Below, in pieces: positions 25,011 through 33,122 of a DNA stretch of 48,937 nt (positions are counted from its first letter, which is position 1; each line of letters opens with the position of its first letter). Both the position numbers and the translations under genes were made by a program. The notes below the pieces were generated by a model, which ran no database searches, was not told the origin of the DNA, and was given only the letters and a program-made list of their open reading frames with translations. Origin of the DNA: a virus; IMG/VR virus record IMGVR_UViG_3300032092_004479, positions 1-48,937 of that record. One strand, 5' to 3'.

Positions 25011-25729
25011 CTTAATAATCTACTATATGGTTTTTTATTTCTAATTTTAATAGCGTGGTCGTTGACCATTCTCATATCAATCTTATGTTCGTTTATCGGA
25101 TTATCACCATTGTAAACATAGTTAATTTCATCCATGAATTTATAATGCTCAGGACCTGACATTTCTAGCATTGGATACATAAAACATAAATCCCCGCTCC
25201 ATTGCCAATAATTCCCATTCTCATCTCTCAAATCTTCTTCCTTAATATTTCTCCAAAGGAAGGCCCTCCAAGTTCTTATATGAGATGCGGTAAATCTAGA
25301 ACCCCTTAAATTTTCAAAATTTGTTTGAGGACTTGAGAATCCTGGATGTCCGTTTGAATATTTAAAACTACCGTTAGCGACCCATACGTCAGGATTTTTA
25401 TAAACCTCATTAATCCTTTCAAATACCTTTGAGTCAGGTAACCAATCATCTCCATCAACTTCGATAAGTAATTCATCATCTTCTATTTCAGAATTAAATC
25501 TTATTGTTCTATCAAAATTACCGGCTTGGTATAGTTTTTTTTCGTAATCATTAACTAAAATAAATCTTTCATCATTTTTAATTAAATCACTAACAATCTG
25601 TACAGAATTATCTGTTGACATATCATGAGTGATATAACATTTAAAATCACTATGAGTTTGACCCATCATGGATAAAATACTTCTCTCAACGTATTTTTCG
25701 GCATTATAAAAACCTGTTAATATGACCAT
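25007..25729 (-). CDS. GT2 glycosyltransferase
   Basis: A 240-residue GT-A protein: VILTGFYNAEKYVERSILS at the start, ITHDMSTDNS (33-42) and the metal site EVDGDDWLP with D92, D94 and D95. Typical GT2 core with a cytoplasmic, soluble profile. It overlaps the epimerase-like gene by 13 bases and the GT11 gene by 4. The acceptor is unknown. Confidence 0.83.
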   Translation of the reverse strand: MVILTGFYNAEKYVERSILSMMGQTHSDFKCYITHDMSTDNSVQIVSDLIKNDERFILVNDYEKKLYQAGNFDRTIRFNSEIEDDELLIEVDGDDWLPDSKVFERINEVYKNPDVWVANGSFKYSNGHPGFSSPQTNFENLRGSRFTASHIRTWRAFLWRNIKEEDLRDENGNYWQWSGDLCFMYPMLEMSGPEHYKFMDEINYVYNGDNPINEHKIDMRMVNDHAIKIRNKKPYSRLLR

Positions 25730-26406
25730 TTTTTTAAATATTTTGTTAAAATTTTATCAGTATAATTTTTAGAAGTAACGTTTAAATTTTTTATAATATC
25801 GACAACTTCTTTACTGTTATTAATGTTCGGAATATTTTCCGTAAAATCAATTAATTCAAAATTTTCTTTTTTATTTATTATCTTAGAAATTTTTTTATAA
25901 AGCTCAATTACTTTTACTGTTTCTATGTTTGAAAATTTTATGATTTTATTTTCACAATTAAAGATTAATTCTTTGGATATATTAAAAACATCGTTAACAT
26001 CAATTATCGCTCTCCAGCTATCAGAAAAAATAATTGTTTTTTCTCCCTCGATTAAACTTTTGGTAAAGAAATTTACAATATTTTTTTGATTACCTTTTTC
26101 TCCAACAACTTGGGGTAAACGAATTATTAGAAAATTTTTGCAAGTATTAGAAATTAAATCCTCCATTTCTAATTTATGGGTATAATACTTGGTTTCTTTA
26201 AACCCAACAAAAATACTACTGAAATAAACAATTTTTTTTTCACCATTATTTTCTATTGTCTCACGTAGAAGTTTTTTTTCTCTATTAAAATTTTCTTCTT
26301 TATCCTCTGTTGAGTTGGAGACACCCGACGCAAAAATTACCACTTCATCATTATTGTGAAATTCTTCAAAAAAAATACTACCTAAAGAACCTTTACCTAC
26401 AACCAT
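25717..26406 (-). CDS. Short SDR / NDP-sugar epimerase-like protein
   Basis: A 229-residue Rossmann protein starting MVVGKGSLGS (glycine motif 4-9), with IVYFSSIFVG and a Y-THK-type pair (YYTHKLEMEDLI) as the catalytic Tyr/Lys. It is shorter than full NDP-sugar epimerases (about 300 residues), mainly in the C-terminal substrate domain. It may act on a 4-keto intermediate or bind without catalysis. It is followed within 13 bases (overlap) by a GT2 gene. No upstream in-frame start was found before a stop. Confidence 0.68.
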   Translation of the reverse strand: MVVGKGSLGSIFFEEFHNNDEVVIFASGVSNSTEDKEENFNREKKLLRETIENNGEKKIVYFSSIFVGFKETKYYTHKLEMEDLISNTCKNFLIIRLPQVVGEKGNQKNIVNFFTKSLIEGEKTIIFSDSWRAIIDVNDVFNISKELIFNCENKIIKFSNIETVKVIELYKKISKIINKKENFELIDFTENIPNINNSKEVVDIIKNLNVTSKNYTDKILTKYLKKWSY

Positions 26407-26430
26407 TATAAAATAATAAGATTACCGTAA

Positions 26431-27183
26431 TTATTTTAGTATTTGTTTTCTATTCTTTAGGTAGTTACCCAAATAATCATTGGTACATTCTTCTTCAGTA
26501 AACAAATAGTATGTGCCAAAACCGTATTTTTTATTAAAATCGCTTAATCTCTCACCTCGGATTTTATTTTTATACAAATAATCTTTTAACCCCATGAATT
26601 TAAAATGTAACATCTTTAAAGAATTATCTGTAGATAATTTTACTTCCCCAAAAGGGTTGGCGTTATGACAACCAAAATTGTAGTTAATTTCTTTTATTTT
26701 ATTACAATTAAACATCATCATTTTATCTAAAACTTCTGTTCTAACACCGTATTTAACTTTTTCTAATATATTATCATCAGGTAATAAATTCAAATTTTCA
26801 TCACCAACCATATGGTGTCCCTCAGGTTTAAAAATTGTAATACCATTATTAAACGATGTTATTAAAAAATCTATCATATTTTCATGGTATAAAAATTCGT
26901 CAGTATCCCCAAGTATAACATAATCGGCAACACCAATACTTGATTTCCAAACATTATTTTTCACATCAATATGGACTCCATCATGAAATGAATTATTTGA
27001 TTCAAAAGTTAAAACTTCAGTGTTAGGAAAAGATTTTACAATTTCTACACTATTATCTGTAGATTTGTTATCTATGATTGTGATTTTTTCACAGAAATTG
27101 GAGTAGTGCTTTATTAGGTGAGGTAAAATATTTTCCTCGTTATAGCACAAAAAATATGCGTGTACCACTGGTTTTTTACTCAT
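26431..27183 (-). CDS. GT2-like glycosyltransferase (Glyco_tranf_2_4 type)
   Basis: A 250-residue protein: VVHAYFLCYNEENILPHLIKHY, then IIDNKSTDNSVEI (36-48) and the metal site GDTDEFL (92-98). This is the Glyco_tranf_2_4 pattern, close to the GT92-like gene at 19186. It overlaps the next gene by 1 base. The specificity is unknown. Confidence 0.8.
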   Translation of the reverse strand: MSKKPVVHAYFLCYNEENILPHLIKHYSNFCEKITIIDNKSTDNSVEIVKSFPNTEVLTFESNNSFHDGVHIDVKNNVWKSSIGVADYVILGDTDEFLYHENMIDFLITSFNNGITIFKPEGHHMVGDENLNLLPDDNILEKVKYGVRTEVLDKMMMFNCNKIKEINYNFGCHNANPFGEVKLSTDNSLKMLHFKFMGLKDYLYKNKIRGERLSDFNKKYGFGTYYLFTEEECTNDYLGNYLKNRKQILK

Positions 27184-27968
27184 TAGTTTAAAATTTCAAT
27201 CCATTTATTTATAATTTCCTCGTTAGTTAACATAACGGGAGGGTTGTTTGTTGCAAAATTACCATTGAAAATGGTGCCCGTTGTTTCGCATTCATCCTTA
27301 ACTAATGTAGCCACCTCACTTTTTGATGAATGATATACACACCCAATCATATCATACATTTCTTGTTTGTTTTCAAAAAAACCTTTAACGATGACTTGCT
27401 CACTTAATAGCGGTTTTACATAATGTTCAAAATAAGGACCTGATGGTTCTCCAAAAATATAAACTTTCTCGCATCCATCATTAAGTGCTCTCTGAATAGA
27501 GATGTGGACTTGTTTATTATCATCCATAGAACCAATAATTCCTGCAATTTTTTCTAAACCTGTCTTATCTTTTTTTAGTAGCTCTTCTTTTAAATTTGGA
27601 ATGATTGTATAAGGACCATTATACTCGTTATGATATTCTCTGTGACCTTCATTTAAAAAAACAACTTCATCCCAAAATTGTTTTATTTTACCAACCTCAA
27701 ATAAATTCTTTTCATGACAAGAAAGAATTACCTTATTTGCAGGAGGTCTTGATTCTAACGCTAAAAAATGAGTGATTAAAGTATCATTTTTTTCTATTTG
27801 TAAATTTTGTATTTTATCTGAATTACACTTATCTAAATGCCATTCATGTGGCCCATAAAATGTTGCATCGTATCCGGCTTGGTTTAAAAAATTGGTTAAT
27901 CTAATAAATGCGACAGTTGAGCCCCCTCTATTTGACCACCCACTAACTATTTTTATTTTTTTACTCAT
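27183..27968 (-). CDS. GT-B-like glycosyltransferase (family 4-like)
   Basis: A 261-residue protein that starts VSGWSNRGGSTVAFIRLTNFLNQ, the glycine-rich acceptor-side loop of GT4 enzymes, followed by alternating beta/alpha segments (VILSCHEKN, IAGIIGSMDDNK, YIFGEPSG). The donor-side E-x7-E motif is weak (KSEVATLVKDE). It is shorter than typical GT4 (about 350). Some residues are missing, so activity is less certain than fold. Confidence 0.65.
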   Translation of the reverse strand: MSKKIKIVSGWSNRGGSTVAFIRLTNFLNQAGYDATFYGPHEWHLDKCNSDKIQNLQIEKNDTLITHFLALESRPPANKVILSCHEKNLFEVGKIKQFWDEVVFLNEGHREYHNEYNGPYTIIPNLKEELLKKDKTGLEKIAGIIGSMDDNKQVHISIQRALNDGCEKVYIFGEPSGPYFEHYVKPLLSEQVIVKGFFENKQEMYDMIGCVYHSSKSEVATLVKDECETTGTIFNGNFATNNPPVMLTNEEIINKWIEILN

Positions 27969-29476
27969 TTTAAAATATAAATTTCATTTAATAATTTATC
28001 AAAATTCCTTTTGAGAAAAGGAAGAAATAATTTGTTATAATCCTCAGTCATTTCTATTTCTCCTTTTTTTATTTCTCGTGTTGCGGATTCTAAATGGTGT
28101 GCAACACAATTAGAATTTGTTAGATTTTTAAAGCCGCCAATCTTTATTTTTAAATTAAGCTCAACATCTTCAAAACAATGTCGGTAACTCTCATTAAACA
28201 TACCGTATTTAACAAAAACTTTTTTATAAATCATCATTAAAGCCGCGGTATTACCAATTACAGAATTTATTCCTAATGAAAAATTATAATAATTATTTTT
28301 GTTTTTATGAGTTGTTAAAATATCTTTCTGATTTTGATTGACAATTACAATCATACCATCATGTTGTACAATATTATCTTCATATAATAATCTGGCTCCT
28401 ACAGTACCGCAAGAAGGGTTAGTTTTAAAAGTACGTAACATCTCAAAAATAACATTATTTAATATGAAAACATCATTACTACAAAATAATAAAAATTCAT
28501 ATTCGTCTCCCACATAATTCTTTACTACATCATTATTTATTTTGGCAAAATTATAGTAATCATACTCAATTAATTTAATATTTCCAAAAGTCAAAATGTT
28601 TTCTTTTATGAATTTTTTTTCATCATCAGTAGACCCCGTATCGGCAATAAAAATATCAAACAAAGAAGAATTACAATATTGGTAAAACGAGCTGATACAT
28701 TTTTGTAACATTTCTACTTTACCTTTAGTTGGTATAACTATTGCAACCTTACCGTTAAGTTTAATTGGTTTTTCTTTTATTTCGGGTATGTATGGTTTTT
28801 CAGGCTTCAAATCTAAAGGTAAGTTGGCTCCAAATTTTTCTAAAAATTTAATTTTACTCTCAAAAAATTCTTCGTTTGGTTGACCAACAGATTGATGTGT
28901 TATTTCAAATGAGGATGTGACCCCAAGTTTAACTCCATCCAAATAATTACTTAGACAAAATGGATGGTCATAAAAGTGAAACTTACCAATAGTTTCGTCA
29001 AATTTATGTTTTATTTTAGTTTTATCTAAAGATATAAATAATCCATCAACTGTTACAACAGGTATTAGAAACGGTAATTTTGGGCTGTAGGTATTCAACC
29101 ATTTTTTTTGACCATCGGGGTGGTGATATACTTGACCAACCATAGTTTGAAGCATTCTTTCCCAATATATTCCTGATTCTGGAAAATAACAAGACCCGGC
29201 TTTTCCAATTATACCAAACTCCGGATTATTAGAAAAATCTTCGAGTAGTTTTTTACCCCAACCTGTTTCTAATTTAATATCATTATGACAACAAACTATA
29301 ATATCATAAACCGATTCAGTTATTCCGCTATTATAAACTTGAGGTAAAGAATATTGATTGTTATTCTGATATTCTAAAATCTGAACATTTTTTAATCCAA
29401 CACTATGTAACAAATGTTGTTTAAATTTATTATTGTAATCAGAATCTTTATGGGTTGAATATATAATTGTAATCAT
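27965..29476 (-). CDS. Two-domain glycosyltransferase (two GT2-like units)
   Basis: A 503-residue fusion. Residues 1-230 form a GT-A-like domain (ITIIYSTHKDSDY start, VCCHNDIKLETGW). Residues from about 244 form a canonical GT2 domain: VAIVIPTKGKVEMLQKC, IADTGSTDDEK, then FCSNDVF as the metal site, and HCFEDVELNLKIK in the acceptor region. Such bifunctional enzymes often add alternating residues of a repeat unit. The stop overlaps the next gene by 4 bases, and the start overlaps dUTPase by 4. Confidence 0.78.
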   Translation of the reverse strand: MITIIYSTHKDSDYNNKFKQHLLHSVGLKNVQILEYQNNNQYSLPQVYNSGITESVYDIIVCCHNDIKLETGWGKKLLEDFSNNPEFGIIGKAGSCYFPESGIYWERMLQTMVGQVYHHPDGQKKWLNTYSPKLPFLIPVVTVDGLFISLDKTKIKHKFDETIGKFHFYDHPFCLSNYLDGVKLGVTSSFEITHQSVGQPNEEFFESKIKFLEKFGANLPLDLKPEKPYIPEIKEKPIKLNGKVAIVIPTKGKVEMLQKCISSFYQYCNSSLFDIFIADTGSTDDEKKFIKENILTFGNIKLIEYDYYNFAKINNDVVKNYVGDEYEFLLFCSNDVFILNNVIFEMLRTFKTNPSCGTVGARLLYEDNIVQHDGMIVIVNQNQKDILTTHKNKNNYYNFSLGINSVIGNTAALMMIYKKVFVKYGMFNESYRHCFEDVELNLKIKIGGFKNLTNSNCVAHHLESATREIKKGEIEMTEDYNKLFLPFLKRNFDKLLNEIYILK

Positions 29477-30066
29477 ATTCCAGTCGAACCAAAACCGTTC
29501 TCGTTTCTATCTTTGTTTATTTCTTCTGTTGTTTCTTTTAAATCAACCCACTTTCCATTTACCACAGGACATAAAACCGCTTGAGCAATTTTAGTGCCCT
29601 TTTCTATGGTGTAAGCAAAATCATTAGTGTTAAATATGATTACTTGGACTTCTCCCGTGTAACCATTGTCAACAGTTCCTGGTGAATTTAAAACCATAAG
29701 TCCTTGATTAATTGCAAGACCACTTTTTGACCTTACTTGAATTTCATATCCATCTTTAATATCAAACGATAATCCTGTTGGGACTAACGCTCTTCCGAAT
29801 TTTGTAATATAAACCGTTTGTGTTGCATATAAATCAAATCCAGAATCCGATGGATAATTGTAGAATGGGTCTTTCGCCTCAGGACGTAGTTTTTTGTATT
29901 TTAATTCCATCTTTGGAGAATACGATAACATCTCGTTTTCAAGTTTATTAATATCCAAACCAGTCTCATCTAAAATCATTTTAAATGTATCATCGTCGAA
30001 ATTTTCGTCTAGATATTTGTTGAGCATTTCTGCTTGTTCTTTTAAAGAATTTAAGTCGGTATTCAT
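29473..30066 (-). CDS. dut: dUTPase (dUTP diphosphatase) with N-terminal extension
   Basis: A 197-residue trimeric-type dUTPase with all five motifs: DSGFDLYA (74-81), RSKSGLA (112-118), GTVDNGYTGEV (130-140, D133), GTKIAQAVLCPV (157-168) and RNENGFGSTG (187-196). It converts dUTP to dUMP, limiting uracil in phage DNA. Residues 1-55 form an extra acidic helical region not needed for the fold. It lies at the right edge of the glycan island and overlaps the exonuclease gene by 4 bases. Confidence 0.93.
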   Translation of the reverse strand: MNTDLNSLKEQAEMLNKYLDENFDDDTFKMILDETGLDINKLENEMLSYSPKMELKYKKLRPEAKDPFYNYPSDSGFDLYATQTVYITKFGRALVPTGLSFDIKDGYEIQVRSKSGLAINQGLMVLNSPGTVDNGYTGEVQVIIFNTNDFAYTIEKGTKIAQAVLCPVVNGKWVDLKETTEEINKDRNENGFGSTGI

Positions 30067-30764
30067 TTTAATTCTTTTAATTTTTTTATTATGTCAATTA
30101 AGACCTGAACATCTCGTTCACAATATTCACTTATTTCTTTTAATTTTCTGTCAATCCAATAAGCGTTATGTACCATATCCCCACTTATTTCTCCCTCTTT
30201 TGATGTGGGTATATCCATACAAGAACAAAGTAAATCTAATGACCCTATTGAGCTATATGCCCCGTATTGCCAAATCTCTTTGGTGTCAATAGCTTTAATT
30301 TCCCATGGCTTTGTATCATACGATGGTAAAATTGACGGTGGCATTAAACCATTAATAATCATTCTTTTTGCAAGCATTGGTATATCAAAATTCTTTAAGT
30401 TGTGACCACACAAATAAAAATCTAATTTACCACATCTATCTAAAAGTTTTTGTACATCCTGTAATAAAACCAATTCATCATCACCGAAGAATGTTTGTAC
30501 TTTTGTTTCACCTTTATCTGTAACAAATGCAACACTAACACAAACTATTTTGGCAAATTCAGGGACCAAAGACGTTCTTTTTTCAAAAACTTCATCGTGA
30601 GACAAACCCTCATCCTCAGGAAACCTTTTTAAAAACCAATCAAAGTAATTAAGAAATTGATTGGCAAGTTTTGGATTTAACGCCTGACAAGTTTCGAAAT
30701 TAGGACAACCCCCAACTGTTTCAATATCGATAAATAATATTTTTGTAATAGGTATTCTTATCAT
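30063..30764 (-). CDS. DEDDy-type 3'-5' exonuclease
   Basis: A 233-residue protein with Exo I FIDIET (D13, E15), Exo II GHNLKNFDIPML (D127) and Exo III YCERD (Y214, D218). This is the DEDDy set of DNA-polymerase-like proofreading nucleases (PolB-like exonuclease family). As a stand-alone domain it is probably a DNA repair or degradation factor of the phage. Its start overlaps the nucleotidyltransferase by 4 bases. An acidic insert lies at about residues 40-60. Confidence 0.85.
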   Translation of the reverse strand: MIRIPITKILFIDIETVGGCPNFETCQALNPKLANQFLNYFDWFLKRFPEDEGLSHDEVFEKRTSLVPEFAKIVCVSVAFVTDKGETKVQTFFGDDELVLLQDVQKLLDRCGKLDFYLCGHNLKNFDIPMLAKRMIINGLMPPSILPSYDTKPWEIKAIDTKEIWQYGAYSSIGSLDLLCSCMDIPTSKEGEISGDMVHNAYWIDRKLKEISEYCERDVQVLIDIIKKLKELK

Positions 30765-31210
30765 TTTGACTTATCAATTATTTCAGGGTTTTGTTTGATT
30801 GTTTGAATAGTGATTAAATCTTTTATTTTAGTTGTTGACCAATCATGAGACCTTGTAGTATAAATTACTTTAATAGGTAAATGGTCTCCAGTGAATCTTT
30901 TTCCAATATAATCATCACCTAAGATTCTAACATCGGGTTTATAAAATTCAATCAGTTTAATCAAATCCTCTTCAGTTTGATATGTGACAACCTCATCAAT
31001 ATATTTAATTGACATAAGTGTCTTATATCTTTCATACAATGGGATAACAGGTTTATATTTAGTATTTCTTGTCTCTGACGGGTCTCTTTGTAAAAAGACC
31101 ATAAAATAATCACAATGTCTTTTAGCTTCCTCAAAGGTATAAATGTACCCCGGATGTAATAGGTCAAAGTTACCTGCAGTAAATCCTATTATTTTTTTTC
31201 TATCTATCAT
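30761..31210 (-). CDS. TagD/HldE-like cytidylyltransferase-fold protein with altered HxGH motif
   Basis: A 149-residue nucleotidyltransferase-fold protein: GFTAGNFDLLHPGYIYTFEE near the start, YFMVFLQRD, and the C-terminal RSHDWSTTKIKD in place of the usual RTxGISTTxL. The catalytic HxGH is H19-PG-Y22, so the second histidine is replaced by tyrosine. Relatives activate glycerol-3-phosphate or heptose-1-phosphate with CTP/ATP. Loss of a catalytic histidine may change or reduce activity. It is next to a glycosyltransferase and may serve glycan donor synthesis. Confidence 0.75.
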   Translation of the reverse strand: MIDRKKIIGFTAGNFDLLHPGYIYTFEEAKRHCDYFMVFLQRDPSETRNTKYKPVIPLYERYKTLMSIKYIDEVVTYQTEEDLIKLIEFYKPDVRILGDDYIGKRFTGDHLPIKVIYTTRSHDWSTTKIKDLITIQTIKQNPEIIDKSK

Positions 31211-31214
31211 TTCA

Positions 31215-32435
31215 TTACTTTACTAAAGTTTTATACCATTCGGCTCTGTTTTTTGTAACATTTTTCAAATCATAATCATCTTTAACGGTCTCGTAAAGAC
31301 GCTCACCCATATCCTTAATCATATTTGGGTTGTTTACCAATTTCTTAATATACTTTGACCAATCGCTATGGTTTCTGTTTTCATCTACAAGTAATGCATT
31401 TCCATCAACAAATTCTCCATTTTTAAGACTATGCTTCAAATCTATGGTATATGGACCAATGTCGGAAGCAATCAACGCCTTCTTATAAAAACCCGCCTCG
31501 ATAACCTTAAGTTGAGATTTCATTCTGTTAAAGATATGGTTTTTAATTGGTGCCAAAGATATATCCAACTTTGAATAATTCATTGCATAGGTTGTAACTG
31601 GTTTAGTCCATACTCGTTGGTATGCTAAGTCAGTCTCTAATCTATAATCAACCTCAGTAAATTCCATTAAATACTTTTTATAATCCTCACTAACGATTGT
31701 ATATTTATCTGTGAAGATTTCTTCATATCTGGCCCATACGGTTTCATGAGGTAAAATAGGCCTTTGTTTTTGCTCACCTGTTTCTTTATTAATTTCAGTC
31801 ATTGTACCTCTAATATCAAAACCACAAAGAACATATTGAATTTTGTCATTTACGTCTTTTCCGTTTTTTTGTACAAATCCGTCTAACAAGGCTAAATCAT
31901 GCAAGTGAGATGACCCCCCTAACCAACCAACTCTAATTCTATCAGATTCAGGTGTTACTTGTCTAAATTGAGGTTCTTGAGGGTCAATCGCATTCGGGAA
32001 TATTACCACATTTTTATTTAACTTTTTAATCTCGTCGGCAAATACCTTTGTAGTTGTCGTTACATAACTTGCCTCACGCAAATTAGCCATAATCTTTTCA
32101 TGAATCTTATGCTGAACTATCAAATGATGTATCGGGTGCTCTACTGTGGGTAACCAATAATCATCCAAATCAACAATAACAACAATACCTAATGATTTTA
32201 AAAACTTAATAATGTTAGGGGTGTTATCGTAGCTGTTACCTATATTTCTATGTACATGTACTATTTGATATTGTTTCCAATAATTTACGTCATCCACCTT
32301 TGGTTCGTAATCAATGTCAACATGAAACTCGTCAGGGTACATGTTTTGAAGATATACGTGAGGGTCCGTTGACCTAAACTTCCCAACACCTGTTCGGTCA
32401 CTCGGGAGAACTAAAACTTTGATTTTTTCACTCAT
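31215..32435 (-). CDS. GT-B glycosyltransferase (family 4-like)
   Basis: A 406-residue protein starting IKVLVLPSDRTGVGKFRS (glycine/Arg acceptor loop) with DLDDYWLP, VIFPNAIDP and, in the C-terminal half, SKLDISLAPIKNHIFNRMKS and LKVIEAGFYKKALIASDIGPY. The last block is the typical nucleotide-sugar site of this GT group. It is the first gene after the terminator at 32491-32520 and starts a new transcript; the 55 bases before it contain no convincing promoter. The acceptor is unknown. Confidence 0.8.
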   Translation of the reverse strand: MSEKIKVLVLPSDRTGVGKFRSTDPHVYLQNMYPDEFHVDIDYEPKVDDVNYWKQYQIVHVHRNIGNSYDNTPNIIKFLKSLGIVVIVDLDDYWLPTVEHPIHHLIVQHKIHEKIMANLREASYVTTTTKVFADEIKKLNKNVVIFPNAIDPQEPQFRQVTPESDRIRVGWLGGSSHLHDLALLDGFVQKNGKDVNDKIQYVLCGFDIRGTMTEINKETGEQKQRPILPHETVWARYEEIFTDKYTIVSEDYKKYLMEFTEVDYRLETDLAYQRVWTKPVTTYAMNYSKLDISLAPIKNHIFNRMKSQLKVIEAGFYKKALIASDIGPYTIDLKHSLKNGEFVDGNALLVDENRNHSDWSKYIKKLVNNPNMIKDMGERLYETVKDDYDLKNVTKNRAEWYKTLVK

Positions 32436-32490
32436 AATTAAATAATATGAGAAAAATATAAGTTAAGAAATATATAATATCAACGTTGGT

Positions 32491-32520
32491 AAATAAAAAA
32501 CCCCTCACTTGGAGGGGTTA
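32491..32520 (-). terminator. Rho-independent terminator, minus strand
   Basis: On the minus strand a GC stem (pairing 32501-32506 with 32512-32517) is followed by a run of T with one A. It ends the block of genes 35121 to 32524. The plus-strand reading has a weaker T tract. Confidence 0.82.
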
Positions 32521-32523
32521 TTT

Positions 32524-33111
32524 TTACTGTATCTTCTTCACTTTCGTGACTTTACCTTCGAATATGTGTTTTCCCACTTTAAACGAAAATACATCATTGG
32601 TTTTTGAAACTGACTCGGTAATCATTCCATTCTCGGCCAGTACTTCTCGAACTACTTCTTTAAGTAAATCTTTTAAATCTCTATTATCTAACGTATTTTG
32701 TGTCTGAGGATGCGTTTGAGTTTGTCTTTTTGGTTGACTTTCTTGTACATAACCTCCTTTAGTATTCATCAATCTCGCGGCTTTCTCAACTAATTCGTTA
32801 GATAGTGTTGGACCCGCAATTGAATTTGGTTGAGCAATTGGGTGCTCAATCATTAATTGTTTGATAGCGTCGGGTAATTTAGAAGACATAATTCTGTCTT
32901 GTGAATTATTATATTGTGGTATTTTTGCAGCAACATTTTCCTGTACAATTTCTTGGGGAATGTTATAGCTTGCTTGGATGGGCGAAAATGATTCCACCAT
33001 AGGAGCTGAAAGTGTTTGACCTTCACTATGGCTTCTTGGGATTTCATTATGTCTATCCATGATTTTTTTAGAAATCATCAATTTTTGTAACAGTTCGTTT
33101 TCGTTAGTCAT
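32524..33111 (-). CDS. Structural-type protein with internal helical VREVLAE motif
   Basis: A 195-residue protein rich in Gln, Pro and Asn. Residues about 145-165 read DLKDLLKEVVREVLAE before NG, another helix ending in LxE like those of the 1408 and 3382 genes, but placed internally. The rest is probably disordered. The C-terminus has a beta-rich VFSFKVGKHIFEGKVTKV. Last gene of the 35121-32524 block, directly before the terminator. No family was recognised. Confidence 0.62.
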   Translation of the reverse strand: MTNENELLQKLMISKKIMDRHNEIPRSHSEGQTLSAPMVESFSPIQASYNIPQEIVQENVAAKIPQYNNSQDRIMSSKLPDAIKQLMIEHPIAQPNSIAGPTLSNELVEKAARLMNTKGGYVQESQPKRQTQTHPQTQNTLDNRDLKDLLKEVVREVLAENGMITESVSKTNDVFSFKVGKHIFEGKVTKVKKIQ

Positions 33112-33122
33112 ATCAATAACAA

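Noticed and set aside
10633-32435. DNA base modification (glucosyl-hydroxymethylcytosine type) as role of the GT set
   Set aside because: No hydroxymethylase, dCTPase or T4-type alpha/beta glucosyltransferase is visible, and the variety of families exceeds that need. It cannot be fully excluded from one window.
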